Below are positions 33,739 to 41,796 of a DNA stretch of 45,526 nucleotides, piece by piece; the stretch's first letter is position 1; each line of letters opens with the position of its first letter. The notes beneath the pieces are model-generated. The model was given only the letters and a program-made list of their open reading frames with translations, had not been told where the DNA came from and did not search any database. Source of the DNA: Peptostreptococcaceae bacterium (GTDB lineage: Bacteria; Bacillota; Clostridia; Peptostreptococcales; Filifactoraceae); contig JAUMYO010000010.1 in the NCBI GenBank assembly GCA_030528605.1, forward strand, positions 1-45,526, in the 5' to 3' direction. The position numbers and the translations under genes are program-made.

Positions 33739-34725
33739 TCATTCCTTCTCCGAAGAGCTGAGCTCAGGATCCTTCATACAGCGGATCCGATAAGACCATC
33801 GATGCTCCAGACTTTTTGCGATCTTTTCCAGCCATCGGTCGGGGAGATAACGACTTGCGAGATGAAAATACAATGCCTTGGGTGTCGCACCGACTCTGCT
33901 TTTGGAATAAGAAGTCGTCTGTCCCAAAAATATCTTCTTCCCCTGCCCAAGTTCTATCAGCTTGATCAGGATATTCAGATAGAGATCATAGGCTTTGTTT
34001 TTGGTATGATCAAAACCGCAAAACAAAAATATCAGCTCGTCACTCGACTCTTTGATCTGAAAAAAGCCGACCGACACATCTTGTTCATCTTTTATACGAT
34101 ATAACTGAGCCGGGCATCGTCGAAAAAAATCGATCCGCAACTTTTCCAGTTTTCCTTCGGAGCGTTCATAAACCTCCTCATAATAACGGTACATCTTAAG
34201 ATCGAGATCCTCATTTTCCATCTTTTCAAACCGAAGCCCCTTGCCCCTTCGGATCGCCTTGCGGATACGGTAGCGATAATGGCTTCGCATTCGAGAGAGA
34301 TGACCTTCCGGCGTATCTACGCTTAATTCAAAGGTCGGCAATGTGAGTCCTTTCGGTAAAAAGAGCCCGCCGTCCGTGTTTAGGATCAGGATCAGTCCGA
34401 AGGTTTGAAGATATGCCGATAGCGTTGCAAGCGAGGCTCTCGGACAGCAATAGCCTGCGGAAGCGACCGAGAGGGGGATCCCTGCTATCTTGATCGGGAT
34501 CTTGATGCAGAACTTCTGGCTAAAAGTAAGGATATCGAGCCAAAGGCGATAGGTCACCAATACGATCCCCTTTGCTTCATTCAGATGATACCGCTGATCA
34601 CAAGGGTTCACCTCTTCCAAAAAAGACAGAAAACTTCTCTTTTGAAAAAAATTCTCCGTCAGATCATCCCATAAAGGTGGAAGATCTTCCGCTCTTGCAA
34701 AGATCTTGAATTTTTCATTTATCAT
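33739..34725 (-). CDS. FemAB/GNAT-like acyltransferase (peptidoglycan- or polysaccharide-type)
   Basis: A 328-residue protein with a degenerate first GNAT-like half and a second half bearing SRMRSHYRYRIRKAIRRGKG, the basic helix typical of FemAB-like and Acetyltransf_6 proteins, followed by VGFFQIKESSDELIFLFCGFDHTKN and AYDLYLNILIKLIELGQGKKI, the acyl-carrier site of such enzymes. A KIFLGQTTSYSKSRVGATP motif completes the fold. Members transfer aminoacyl or acyl groups to cell-wall precursors or surface polymers. Its ATG overlaps the stop of the upstream acetyltransferase gene (ATGA). Substrate is not predictable. Confidence 0.68.
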   Translation of the reverse strand: MINEKFKIFARAEDLPPLWDDLTENFFQKRSFLSFLEEVNPCDQRYHLNEAKGIVLVTYRLWLDILTFSQKFCIKIPIKIAGIPLSVASAGYCCPRASLATLSAYLQTFGLILILNTDGGLFLPKGLTLPTFELSVDTPEGHLSRMRSHYRYRIRKAIRRGKGLRFEKMENEDLDLKMYRYYEEVYERSEGKLEKLRIDFFRRCPAQLYRIKDEQDVSVGFFQIKESSDELIFLFCGFDHTKNKAYDLYLNILIKLIELGQGKKIFLGQTTSYSKSRVGATPKALYFHLASRYLPDRWLEKIAKSLEHRWSYRIRCMKDPELSSSEKE

Positions 34726-35825
34726 ATATCGATCTCAAACACTTTATATCGTGCACTTTCCTCTTTCAAAAATTTTGAAGTCAAATTCGATGACGCGTGG
34801 TTTCCCGATAAGATCCATCCGGATCCTATGTATCGATACCGATCTTTATTAAGCTCATAACAATGTTTCAAAAGTGCATAGATCGCACCGGTCCTTCGGT
34901 ACTTGGGAATAACACCGAATTCCGTCAGTTTGATCGTATCGATGCTTTTCGGAAACAGACGACTTTTGATAAAAGCTTTTACCCCCAGCTCCTGCCCGGG
35001 ACCGATCAGCTGGTTGAAATCAGGATACCATAGCACAAACGCGACCGGTCCTCCGTCCTTGTAGGCAAACAGGATGTTCTCCGGCTTTAGAAAGAGCTTG
35101 TACTCCTTGAACAGCTCGATATCTTCTTTTTCTCGGCTCTCGTAATAATAATCGTGCTCCGTAAAAGCTTGATTATTGATAAAACTATAGGTCTTCGCCG
35201 ACTCCTCGATATTTTTGAGATCGGCATGACGGATCTCAAAATGCGCCAAACGCTCCTGCAATTTTGGCGAGATCTTCAGATCCAGCGCCCCGATCTCTCC
35301 GCGAAAACTTACCAGTTCCTTCACCCTGCTCGCAAAGGGTTCCAGATTCTTTGCATAATAGCTCAGATTATAAGAGCTTCCGATGCTTCGTATCTTATCA
35401 AAACCCTCCGACAGGATCCCCAGACCGTAATTGACATGCAGATCCAGTCCGATCAATATCTTGGCGATCCCCCGCTCTTTGGCAAAAATCTTCGCGTGAT
35501 CAATGATCGATCCTGCGACCGACCGATCATCCTCCATCTCTAAAAAAGCGATCTGTACAGTGTCTTTCATACGATCGATCACCGCCAGAAAAGCAGATGC
35601 AACGATCTCATCCCCTTTTTCCGCAACGATCGGAACGATCTCCGATGTTTTTTGGATCTCCATCTTTCTTTTGAAAAGAGCTTTGATCGTCCTCGTCTGA
35701 TTATCACGATAATACGGATCTCCCGCATAAAGCTTTTTATGAAATTTTATGATCGCATCAAGGTCTTCATGCCCCGCCTTCCGAACTACGATCTTTTCAT
35801 CCCTTCGATCCCTCATGATCTCCAT
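34722..35825 (-). CDS. GNAT-superfamily acyltransferase (367 aa)
   Basis: A 367-residue protein whose N-terminal half (about 10-150) has a weak GNAT fold (KIVVRKAGHEDLDAIIKFHK, EIVASAFLAVID) and whose C-terminal half has a second: AYKDGGPVAFVLWYPDFNQL, LTEFGVIPKYRRTGAIYALL (the acetyl-CoA loop) and YIGSGWILSGNHASSNLTSK. Double-GNAT proteins of this size (YghO-like) are found near lipid and wall genes. It is the first gene after a leader with two hairpins and overlaps the FemAB-like gene by 4 bases. The start ATG at 35825 has only a weak ribosome binding site; ATG at 35816 with GGAG is possible. Confidence 0.68.
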   Translation of the reverse strand: MEIMRDRRDEKIVVRKAGHEDLDAIIKFHKKLYAGDPYYRDNQTRTIKALFKRKMEIQKTSEIVPIVAEKGDEIVASAFLAVIDRMKDTVQIAFLEMEDDRSVAGSIIDHAKIFAKERGIAKILIGLDLHVNYGLGILSEGFDKIRSIGSSYNLSYYAKNLEPFASRVKELVSFRGEIGALDLKISPKLQERLAHFEIRHADLKNIEESAKTYSFINNQAFTEHDYYYESREKEDIELFKEYKLFLKPENILFAYKDGGPVAFVLWYPDFNQLIGPGQELGVKAFIKSRLFPKSIDTIKLTEFGVIPKYRRTGAIYALLKHCYELNKDRYRYIGSGWILSGNHASSNLTSKFLKEESARYKVFEIDI

Positions 35826-35840
35826 CTTTCACTTATCACT

Positions 35841-35878
35841 AAAAAAAGGCTGAACAAGCAACCTCCTGCAACAGCCTT
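35841..35878 (-). terminator. Intrinsic terminator just before the acyltransferase gene
   Basis: Minus strand: AAGGCTG and CAGCCTT (7-base arms, 19-base loop with a further short pairing) followed by seven Ts, ending about 16 bases before the ATG at 35825. Confidence 0.72.
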
Positions 35879-35990
35879 CTTACAAACTCCATCCAAACCC
35901 GGCCTTCCATTTCAAGGATCACAGCTCTGTTAAAAAACTCCCGTAGAAAAGCTAGGGCGAAAGCTTTTGCTCGATCTTTTTGACAATATA
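35841..35990 (-). ncRNA. Candidate small RNA or regulated leader upstream of the acyltransferase pair
   Basis: A promoter at 35997-36025 would start a transcript at about 35990. The roughly 150 bases that follow carry a hairpin (aaaagct 35947-35953 with agctttt 35962-35968) leading into a T6 run, a small stem cctt/aagg, and a final stem aaggctg/cagcctt (35872-35878 with 35846-35852) followed by seven Ts, a proper terminator. It stops 16 bases before the acyltransferase ATG. Either an independent small RNA or a leader with conditional termination would fit. No known riboswitch signature was found. Confidence 0.5.
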
Positions 35991-35996
35991 TTTGAC

Positions 35997-36041
35997 ATTA
36001 TAAAGGATAGGAGTCCTTGCCGCAACAAAAATCCTATCCTT
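35997..36041 (-). promoter_or_regulatory. Promoter covered by a 10-base inverted repeat
   Basis: Minus strand: TTGCGG (36025-36020), 17-base spacer, TATAAT (36002-35997). The arms aaggatagga (36003-36012) and tcctatcctt (36032-36041) form an inverted repeat whose 19-base centre contains the -35 box. The repeat could be an operator, or a hairpin that ends transcription from the gene upstream. Confidence 0.6.
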
Positions 36042-36173
36042 GAACAAATTTAGCTCTTATTTTTTAACTCATTATTCATTTTTTACATAAATCATCAGCA
36101 TTGCAAAAATTTCCGGCTTCTCCTAAGATCCTTCGTTGATATCGCCTCAGACTGACCTGATCCGACTCGATCT

Positions 36174-36923
36174 TCAGCTTCCCATTTCAAGATCTTCCAT
36201 CTCTTCCACCAGATGTTTCCAATAATATTTCGGCAGATTGCCTTTCTGCAGCTTACGATCTACTTTTTCACGGATCGATATCGTACGATGGAAAAGCTTC
36301 CACAATTCCGCAAATACGAGCTCGTCATCGCTCCACTCAGCATTGACAGCTTCCGTAAAAAAGATCTCCGTATCCTTGGTGTCATAATAAGCAAGCATTC
36401 CTCTTTTCTTATCAAAGATCGCAAAGCGTTCATTCCGAAGCCGCTCTCTAAAATGAGGGATGATGATCGTCAAGATATCGTTCTTCGGTTCGATCGTTGA
36501 AAGCAAGGTACCGTCCTTCATCTCCCTGAAACGCACCAAACCCAGATATCGATGTCTTTCGCCGAGGACCTGTTTCACATATTTTCTCATCTTCATCACA
36601 TCATCATCCATCATATCCATCACGCGCGGACCGACCTCGATCGCCTTGTAGATCGTCTTTATGGCTGCCGTATCTTTGTCTTCCGAGCTCGACAAAAAAC
36701 AGGCTTGAACATCCCGAAAAAACTGATCGGATATTTCGTTCCTAATATACTTCTCCACCCTTCGGGCTTTAGCAAGATCCGTTTGGATAAATGATCCATC
36801 CTGATCCAGCGCGATCTGTCTAGGTTCGCTGCTGACGCTTGCGATTCCTGAGCGGAATTTGTACGCTTCAAAAACCGTGCTCAAAAAACCGTCAAAACTT
36901 CCGTCATATCGATAATTTTTCAT
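36174..36923 (-). CDS. TIGR03915-family (DUF4130) putative DNA metabolism protein
   Basis: A 249-residue protein starting MKNYRYDGSFDGFLSTVFEAY, the hallmark of TIGR03915, and ending in LWKLFHRTISIREKVDRKLQK and LPKYYWKHLVEEM. It contains the family segment RYLGLVRFREMKDGTLLSTIEPKNDI (in two parts here about residues 128-155). The family always occurs with the radical SAM family TIGR03916 encoded upstream and is thought to act in DNA repair or modification, possibly as a uracil-DNA-glycosylase partner, without biochemical proof that I know of. The start at 36923 is chosen because GGAGG lies 5 bases ahead; the two genes overlap by 20 bases. Confidence 0.88.
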   Translation of the reverse strand: MKNYRYDGSFDGFLSTVFEAYKFRSGIASVSSEPRQIALDQDGSFIQTDLAKARRVEKYIRNEISDQFFRDVQACFLSSSEDKDTAAIKTIYKAIEVGPRVMDMMDDDVMKMRKYVKQVLGERHRYLGLVRFREMKDGTLLSTIEPKNDILTIIIPHFRERLRNERFAIFDKKRGMLAYYDTKDTEIFFTEAVNAEWSDDELVFAELWKLFHRTISIREKVDRKLQKGNLPKYYWKHLVEEMEDLEMGS

Positions 36924-38220
36924 CATTGCCTCCATTCAACAGTTTGATCCCTGCAAAAGGATCCGAAAGTCTGTCCTTTTGATCGAAGAAGCTGAGTTGA
37001 ACGGGAGAAGACGTCTCATTTTCGAGCAAAAGACCGCGTATATATTGCTTGTCATCCTTACGGCAACCGTAAAACTCTCCATCGACGGTGATGAAATATT
37101 TTGCTCTTTTGAAAACGACACCGATCTTTTTGAGATGCTCGTAGCGGATCCGTCCATGCTTTCTCGCTTTGATGATCCGAAGCGCAGAAGTGACCCCCAA
37201 TCCCGGCACGCGCAAAAGCTCTTCATAAGATGCTCGATTGATCTCGACCGGAAAATGATGATAATTGTTGATCGCCCAATTCGCCTTCGGATCCAAAAGC
37301 GGATCAAAAAAAGGCATCTCTTCGCTCAAAAGCTCCTTGGCTTCAAATTTATAAAACCTCAGCAACCAGTCCGCCTGATAGAGTCGGTGCTCCCGAAGAG
37401 GTGAAGTTTGCTGAAGATCGGCGAGGATCCCTTTTTTATTGACGGGAATGTACGCCGAATAATACACTCTTTTAAGGTCAAAGTTTTTATACAGATATTC
37501 GCTCTTGTTCAATATGGTGTAGTCGCTCTCACCGGTCGCCCCGATGATCATCTGTGTCGTTTGCCCCGCAGGAACAAAGGATGGCGTACTCTTGATCAAA
37601 GCACGTTCATCCGCACGCTGGATCTGTCTTTCAAGGACACAGCTCATCGATCCCACGATATCGCTCACTTTTTTATCCGGTGCCAGCAATCGCAGTCCGC
37701 GGTTATCCGCAGTTTCGATATTTACCGAGACCCGATCCACATACATCCCTAAGGTATGGATCAGTTCCCGACTTGCTCCGGGAATGACTTTCATATGGAT
37801 ATATCCGTTAAAAGCTTCCTTGATCCGTAACCTGCGGGCGATCTCGATCAGCCTTTCCATCGTATGATCCGGATCTTTTAAGATGCCGGAACTCAAAAAA
37901 AGCCCTTCGATATAATTTCTTCGATAAAAGTTGATCGTCAGATCCACGATCTCGTCCGGAGTCAGCGTCGCACGCTCGATATCGTTGCTTCTCCGGTTGA
38001 TACAATACTCACAGTCATAGATACAATGATTCGTCATCAGTATCTTGAGTAACGAAATACATCGTCCGTCAGCGGACCAGGAATGACAGATCCCACTTTT
38101 AGCGGCACTTCCGATCCCATCCTTCGTATTTTTTCTCGTGCTCCCGCTGGAGGAACAAGAGACATCATATTTTGCCGAATCACTCAAGATCCTTAATTTT
38201 TCCTCGATCGTTCTGCTCAT
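36904..38220 (-). CDS. TIGR03916 putative DNA modification/repair radical SAM protein
   Basis: A 438-residue radical SAM protein with cluster motif Cys66-x3-Cys70-x2-Cys73 (NHCIYDCEYC), a barrel with EGLFLSSGILKDPD and TQMIIGATGESD, and a C-terminal helix-hairpin-helix INRASYEELLRVPGLGVTSA that suggests DNA binding. The first 50 residues are rich in Ser and Lys and have GICHSWSADGRCISLLK, also a family mark. The ATG at 38220 lies 8 bases after AAGGAGGG. Translation is coupled to the TIGR03915 partner by overlap. This pair is conserved in Clostridia and elsewhere; its exact reaction is not established. Confidence 0.92.
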   Translation of the reverse strand: MSRTIEEKLRILSDSAKYDVSCSSSGSTRKNTKDGIGSAAKSGICHSWSADGRCISLLKILMTNHCIYDCEYCINRRSNDIERATLTPDEIVDLTINFYRRNYIEGLFLSSGILKDPDHTMERLIEIARRLRIKEAFNGYIHMKVIPGASRELIHTLGMYVDRVSVNIETADNRGLRLLAPDKKVSDIVGSMSCVLERQIQRADERALIKSTPSFVPAGQTTQMIIGATGESDYTILNKSEYLYKNFDLKRVYYSAYIPVNKKGILADLQQTSPLREHRLYQADWLLRFYKFEAKELLSEEMPFFDPLLDPKANWAINNYHHFPVEINRASYEELLRVPGLGVTSALRIIKARKHGRIRYEHLKKIGVVFKRAKYFITVDGEFYGCRKDDKQYIRGLLLENETSSPVQLSFFDQKDRLSDPFAGIKLLNGGNDEKLSI

Positions 38221-38432
38221 ACGATACTTCCCTCCTTCTATCCGATCCGCTTCCGCTTTCCAAGATCTTTCCGGTATAAGATCCAAAGCGGTATGAGTTT
38301 TCTACTTTCGGAAAAATATTCATTCTGTAAGTATGATTTTTCCTATTTTGTCGTTTTTTTCCGACCTAAGCTGATTATAACACAAAATAAGAAAATAAAC
38401 CGGAAATTTTCTTATTTTATTCTTTTTTTACG

Positions 38433-38459
38433 AAAAAAGCAGCCGATCCCTCAGCTGCC
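38433..38459 (-). terminator. Intrinsic terminator after the M56 peptidase gene
   Basis: Minus strand: GCAGC and GCTGC pair around an 11-base loop, followed by tttttt. It lies 30 bases after the stop of the M56 gene. Confidence 0.68.
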
Positions 38460-38489
38460 TGATTCTTTAAGCTCTAATTCCAAAGTATT

Positions 38490-40643
38490 CTACTCAAACG
38501 ACCTTTGATCGAAAGGATAGTGATCCAAGTAACTCCGAAATACCTGTACAAATCCCATGGAGAGATCGACATGGACCTCGTATTTATGATCTTTATCGGT
38601 GTAATAGTCCTGATAGTCATCATCGATGGATATCTTGCGATCCAAAACGGCGTTCTTGTCAACAAACTCATGTATAAATTCATTAGCAAGCTCCATTCCT
38701 TCTTCTTCCGTCAGTTTTTTATAAAATATCCGATCCGTATTCTTATCTGCCGGATCCTCTTTGCTGAATACATCCTGATATTTTTTCGCTTTTTCTAAAT
38801 TCAGATAAAGAATCGAAGGCACTTCCTCCGTTCCGGAGTTGAAAGCTTTATCTTTCAACATGCTGAGATCTCCTCCGCTGACATGATGATAATACCTTCC
38901 CGGCGAGTGCTTCCAAACTCCAAGGTCTTCAAGCTCTGTTTGGTAGGTATAAAACTTCAGAGTAAAATTTATAAGTTTATCTCCCTTAAACGTTGTACTC
39001 AGCTTCAATAGATTCCCGTACTTCTCTTGATCCGCTGACGGAACATATTTTCCAAAGTACTGTTCATCGATATTGCCGATCTCCTCACTAAAAGCGAGAT
39101 CGATCATGTCCAGATCCTCCGTTAGAAGATCCGGAAGATATTTATCCGTGATCTTCTCTACGGTCCGGGCATTTTTCATCGCTTGGTGTCGAGCATTTTC
39201 TTTATCATAAGGAAAGCCAAGCGTTTTATACAGAAGTTTAAAGTTTTCTATGGTCTGTCCCGCCTCATTCAGATCATAAGGGAAGCTATTATCGGACTCT
39301 CTCGCCAGATGCTCATCCATCTCTTCACGTTTCAAAAGATGGTGAAACTCTCCCCAGCCTTCACAAAGAAATGTAAATCGGACCCATTCTAAATTATCGA
39401 CCAAAGAAAAAAGTATCGTTGCATCTGCATTAAAAAAGTCGGTATCCGCACCCGGTCGTATCTCTCGCCATTCTTCTTCCGACATCATCTTTTTCTCCGA
39501 CTCCAGATAAGGTCGGATCCTTTTTAGCGTCGTTTCATCGATCGTATAATAAACTTGGACTCCGTACGGCGGCTCCGATGAATGTATCCTGAATTCACGT
39601 TTAGAATATTTGTACGGAATATAAAGACGATCGATGATATTTTCGACTTTAGAATTATCTCCAACATATTTCGTCTTAAACCCATAGAGATCTTTTGCAT
39701 TATTGATGAGAGGACCGTTATTTTCAGTAAAGAAAAAAACGCCGGCAAAAACGATCAAGGCACAAGCGGCAAGGATCGATATGAACTTTGGCTTTTGATA
39801 TTTTAGGACGGATAGGATCCTCTTCCTGATCGAGCTTTCGCCAAAAGCTACTCTCGTTTCAAAAAAGCTCTTTTTAGAAGCAAGTTTGAGCAATGTGTCG
39901 GAATAATCCTTCTTGTGACCGCTCCCGAGAAGGTCGAGCACTTTTTCGTCACAAGACAATTCCATATCTTCCGACAGCCAATGGAAAGCAAGCCAAACAA
40001 AAGGATTGAGCCAGTGTAGGCAAAGGATGAGCCAACAAAATGATTTGATCAAATGATCGAAACGAGAAACATGCACTCTTTCATGTTCCAGGATACATCT
40101 CATCTCGATATCATTCAAGTTTTCCGGAATATATATTCGAGGTCTCAAGCCAAATACAAATGCGGTATCGATCCGATCGGATACATAGATATTTTCATAC
40201 AAATGCTTGGATGTTTTAAGATCTTTATTCAAAATATATATTTCATAGATCGATCGCAGGATCAAAAACCCCAAGCCCGCGATCCAAAGAAGCGACAGAA
40301 GTCGTATCGGGTCAAGCGATGGGCTCAAGTTCAAAGCGGGATCATTTCCGGATATGAACAAAGAGCCTTCAGAGATCTCGTCCATCGGGATTCCGGGAGA
40401 AGAGATCATCCCATCTACCATAAACCGATCTGTCGTACCGATCACTTTCTTTGAAAAAAGATCCGGTCCAAAAGCAACTTTGAAGGAAAAAGGTACGCAT
40501 AGTTTTGCAAAAGCCATGACCCAAAGAGCGTAAAGATACCTGTTGGGTAATTCTTTTACAAAAGATCTTATCAGTAGAACGAACAGAATAAAATAAGTCC
40601 CCTGAATGCTCAGATCCAGCGTCGACACGAAAAGATCTTTCAT
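38490..40643 (-). CDS. BlaR1-like M56 metallopeptidase with DUF4825-like sensor part
   Basis: A 717-residue membrane protein. Several helices in the first 310 residues enclose the M56 zinc protease site HERVH (His187-Glu188-x2-His191) and the downstream Glu in EDMELSCDEKVL. A further helix at about 289-306 precedes the outside part. That part begins with KDLYGFKTKYVGDNSKVENI at about 317, the start typical of DUF4825, and not with a penicillin-binding (SxxK) domain as in true BlaR1/MecR1. So the signal is probably not a beta-lactam. The start overlaps the stop of blaI by 4 bases (ATGA); the protease most likely inactivates that repressor on signal. Confidence 0.87.
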   Translation of the reverse strand: MKDLFVSTLDLSIQGTYFILFVLLIRSFVKELPNRYLYALWVMAFAKLCVPFSFKVAFGPDLFSKKVIGTTDRFMVDGMISSPGIPMDEISEGSLFISGNDPALNLSPSLDPIRLLSLLWIAGLGFLILRSIYEIYILNKDLKTSKHLYENIYVSDRIDTAFVFGLRPRIYIPENLNDIEMRCILEHERVHVSRFDHLIKSFCWLILCLHWLNPFVWLAFHWLSEDMELSCDEKVLDLLGSGHKKDYSDTLLKLASKKSFFETRVAFGESSIRKRILSVLKYQKPKFISILAACALIVFAGVFFFTENNGPLINNAKDLYGFKTKYVGDNSKVENIIDRLYIPYKYSKREFRIHSSEPPYGVQVYYTIDETTLKRIRPYLESEKKMMSEEEWREIRPGADTDFFNADATILFSLVDNLEWVRFTFLCEGWGEFHHLLKREEMDEHLARESDNSFPYDLNEAGQTIENFKLLYKTLGFPYDKENARHQAMKNARTVEKITDKYLPDLLTEDLDMIDLAFSEEIGNIDEQYFGKYVPSADQEKYGNLLKLSTTFKGDKLINFTLKFYTYQTELEDLGVWKHSPGRYYHHVSGGDLSMLKDKAFNSGTEEVPSILYLNLEKAKKYQDVFSKEDPADKNTDRIFYKKLTEEEGMELANEFIHEFVDKNAVLDRKISIDDDYQDYYTDKDHKYEVHVDLSMGFVQVFRSYLDHYPFDQRSFE

Positions 40644-41011
40644 CGGTATTCCTCCTCATGTTCATCGATCAGTTTTTTCAGATCTTCGATCTCTTTTCTC
40701 GACAATCTCTTCTCTCTGACAAATGCCGCCAAAAAACTTGGCAAAGAGCCACTAAAAGCGTTTAACACAAACGCATGGCTGTTCATGCTCCTATATTTTT
40801 CATGAGAGATCCTTGATGTTACGATCGAATCCGAATTTTCAAAATAACCGATATTGCAAAGTTTTTTAAGCACGGTATAGGTAGTAGATTTTTTCCATCG
40901 GAGCTTTTCTTCACAAAGCTTCACCAATTCGCCTGAAGCGATCGGTTCATTCTCCCATACGATCCGCGCAAATTCCAATTCTTTTTCACCGAGTTCATAG
41001 TATTTGCCCAT
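40640..41011 (-). CDS. blaI: BlaI/MecI-family transcriptional repressor
   Basis: A 123-residue BlaI/CopY-type repressor: ELGEKELEFARIVWENEPIA, the helix-turn-helix LVKLCEEKLRWKKSTTYTVL and a conserved Lys/Leu-rich second part with FENSDSIVTSRISHEKY, then a C-terminal dimerisation region LPSFLAAFVREKRLSRKEIE. The ATG at 41011 follows AAAGGA at 7 bases; a TTG one codon earlier is less likely. Two inverted repeats of the form GTCTAT-N5-ATAGAC lie 40-85 bases upstream and probably are its operators. Confidence 0.92.
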   Translation of the reverse strand: MGKYYELGEKELEFARIVWENEPIASGELVKLCEEKLRWKKSTTYTVLKKLCNIGYFENSDSIVTSRISHEKYRSMNSHAFVLNAFSGSLPSFLAAFVREKRLSRKEIEDLKKLIDEHEEEYR

Positions 41012-41050
41012 CAAATTTTCCTTTCCATTCCGATGATGATGTGATCTGAT

Positions 41051-41107
41051 GGTCTATCGTCTATAGACCTTTTCTTCTAGTCTATCACCGATAGACCGTC
41101 ATGTCAA
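41051..41107 (-). promoter_or_regulatory. blaI promoter with two matching repressor operators
   Basis: Operator 1: ggtctat-N5-atagacc (41051-41069). Operator 2: gtctat-N5-atagac (41080-41096). Their centres are 28 bases apart. Minus strand: TTGACA (41107-41102), 17-base spacer, TAGACT (41084-41079); operator 2 overlaps the spacer and the -10 box, so binding would block transcription of blaI and the M56 gene. Confidence 0.82.
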
Positions 41108-41115
41108 TAAAAATT

Positions 41116-41144
41116 TTGCCAAAAACTTTTCCCTGCGGTATAAT
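41116..41144 (+). promoter_or_regulatory. Promoter of the FUSC-like gene
   Basis: TTGCCA (41116-41121), 17-base spacer, TATAAT (41139-41144), about 40 bases before the start codon at 41185. It faces away from the blaI promoter, with the two -35 boxes separated by only 8 bases. Confidence 0.72.
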
Positions 41145-41184
41145 GAACTGAGATCTACATAAACTGTCAAATGAAAGGAACCGT

Positions 41185-41703
41185 ATGAAGAAGTTTATGA
41201 ACATTCCCCTCCCCGGGATGCGCGTGATCAAAACTGCTCTTGCAGTATTCTTATGCTTGGTCATCGTTGCGCTTTTGGGGGAAAAGTATTCCGGTTATTC
41301 CGCGATCGTTGCCATCGTTTGCATGCAGAAAGATTGGGATGACAGCATCTCGATCTCAAAGGATCGAACGATCGGAACGGTGATCGGCGCATCGTTTGGG
41401 ATCGCAACATACAAGATTCTTGGATCCTTGGAGATCGAACAAAGATTGGTGTTGCCGTATCTGACAGTTTGTATCATGATGATCGTTTTGATGATCGTGA
41501 TGATATCCCTAAAAAAACACAATGTTACCGCGGTCACATGTATAATATTTTTGAGCGTGGCAGTCCTTCGAGATCCTTCGGTCGATGTTTGGCTTTTTGC
41601 TTTGCGTCGTGTGATGGATACTTTGATCGGGATCGGGATCTCTCTGCTCGTGAACATCGTATTGACCGAAGATTTTTTTAAGAAATTCAATTTTTTTCAG
41701 TAG
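41185..41703 (+). CDS. Short FUSC/aromatic-acid-exporter-like membrane protein
   Basis: A 172-residue protein with four or five helices: residues about 15-33, 35-48, 64-80, 90-108, 112-126 and 140-160 are hydrophobic. GMRVIKTALAVFLCLVIVAL at the N terminus and the RTIGTVIGASFGI motif are typical of the membrane half of the FUSC/ArAE family (DUF939-like), exporters of aromatic acids. The cytoplasmic C-terminal half of the family (about 150 residues) is missing; the frame closes normally, so this is a natural short form or a truncation. GAAAGGAAC precedes the ATG. It diverges from blaI. Confidence 0.75.
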   Translation: MKKFMNIPLPGMRVIKTALAVFLCLVIVALLGEKYSGYSAIVAIVCMQKDWDDSISISKDRTIGTVIGASFGIATYKILGSLEIEQRLVLPYLTVCIMMIVLMIVMISLKKHNVTAVTCIIFLSVAVLRDPSVDVWLFALRRVMDTLIGIGISLLVNIVLTEDFFKKFNFFQ

Positions 41704-41753
41704 CAGGATCCGATCGATCTTAAGAAGAACATATGCCTTAAGCGATCTATTTA

Positions 41754-41762
41754 TGATATAAT
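41754..41762 (+). promoter_or_regulatory. Extended -10 box upstream of asnB
   Basis: TGATATAAT (41754-41762) lies 35 bases before the asnB start; TGCCTT at 41734-41739 is a weak -35. Confidence 0.5.
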
Positions 41763-41796
41763 GTTTCTTTGGAAATAGTTATGACAAGGAGAATTT

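Noticed and set aside
35840-35990. 6S RNA, SRP RNA, T-box, cobalamin or SAM riboswitch
   Set aside because: No matching hallmark sequences (such as the SRP GGAAG loop or T-box AGGGTGG motif) could be found by eye; kept as an unassigned RNA.
35843-35990. Open frame ending CSAFF then TAG in the terminator T-run
   Set aside because: It reads protein-like over about 45 codons, but there is no good start or ribosome binding site and the region forms two hairpins; treated as RNA.
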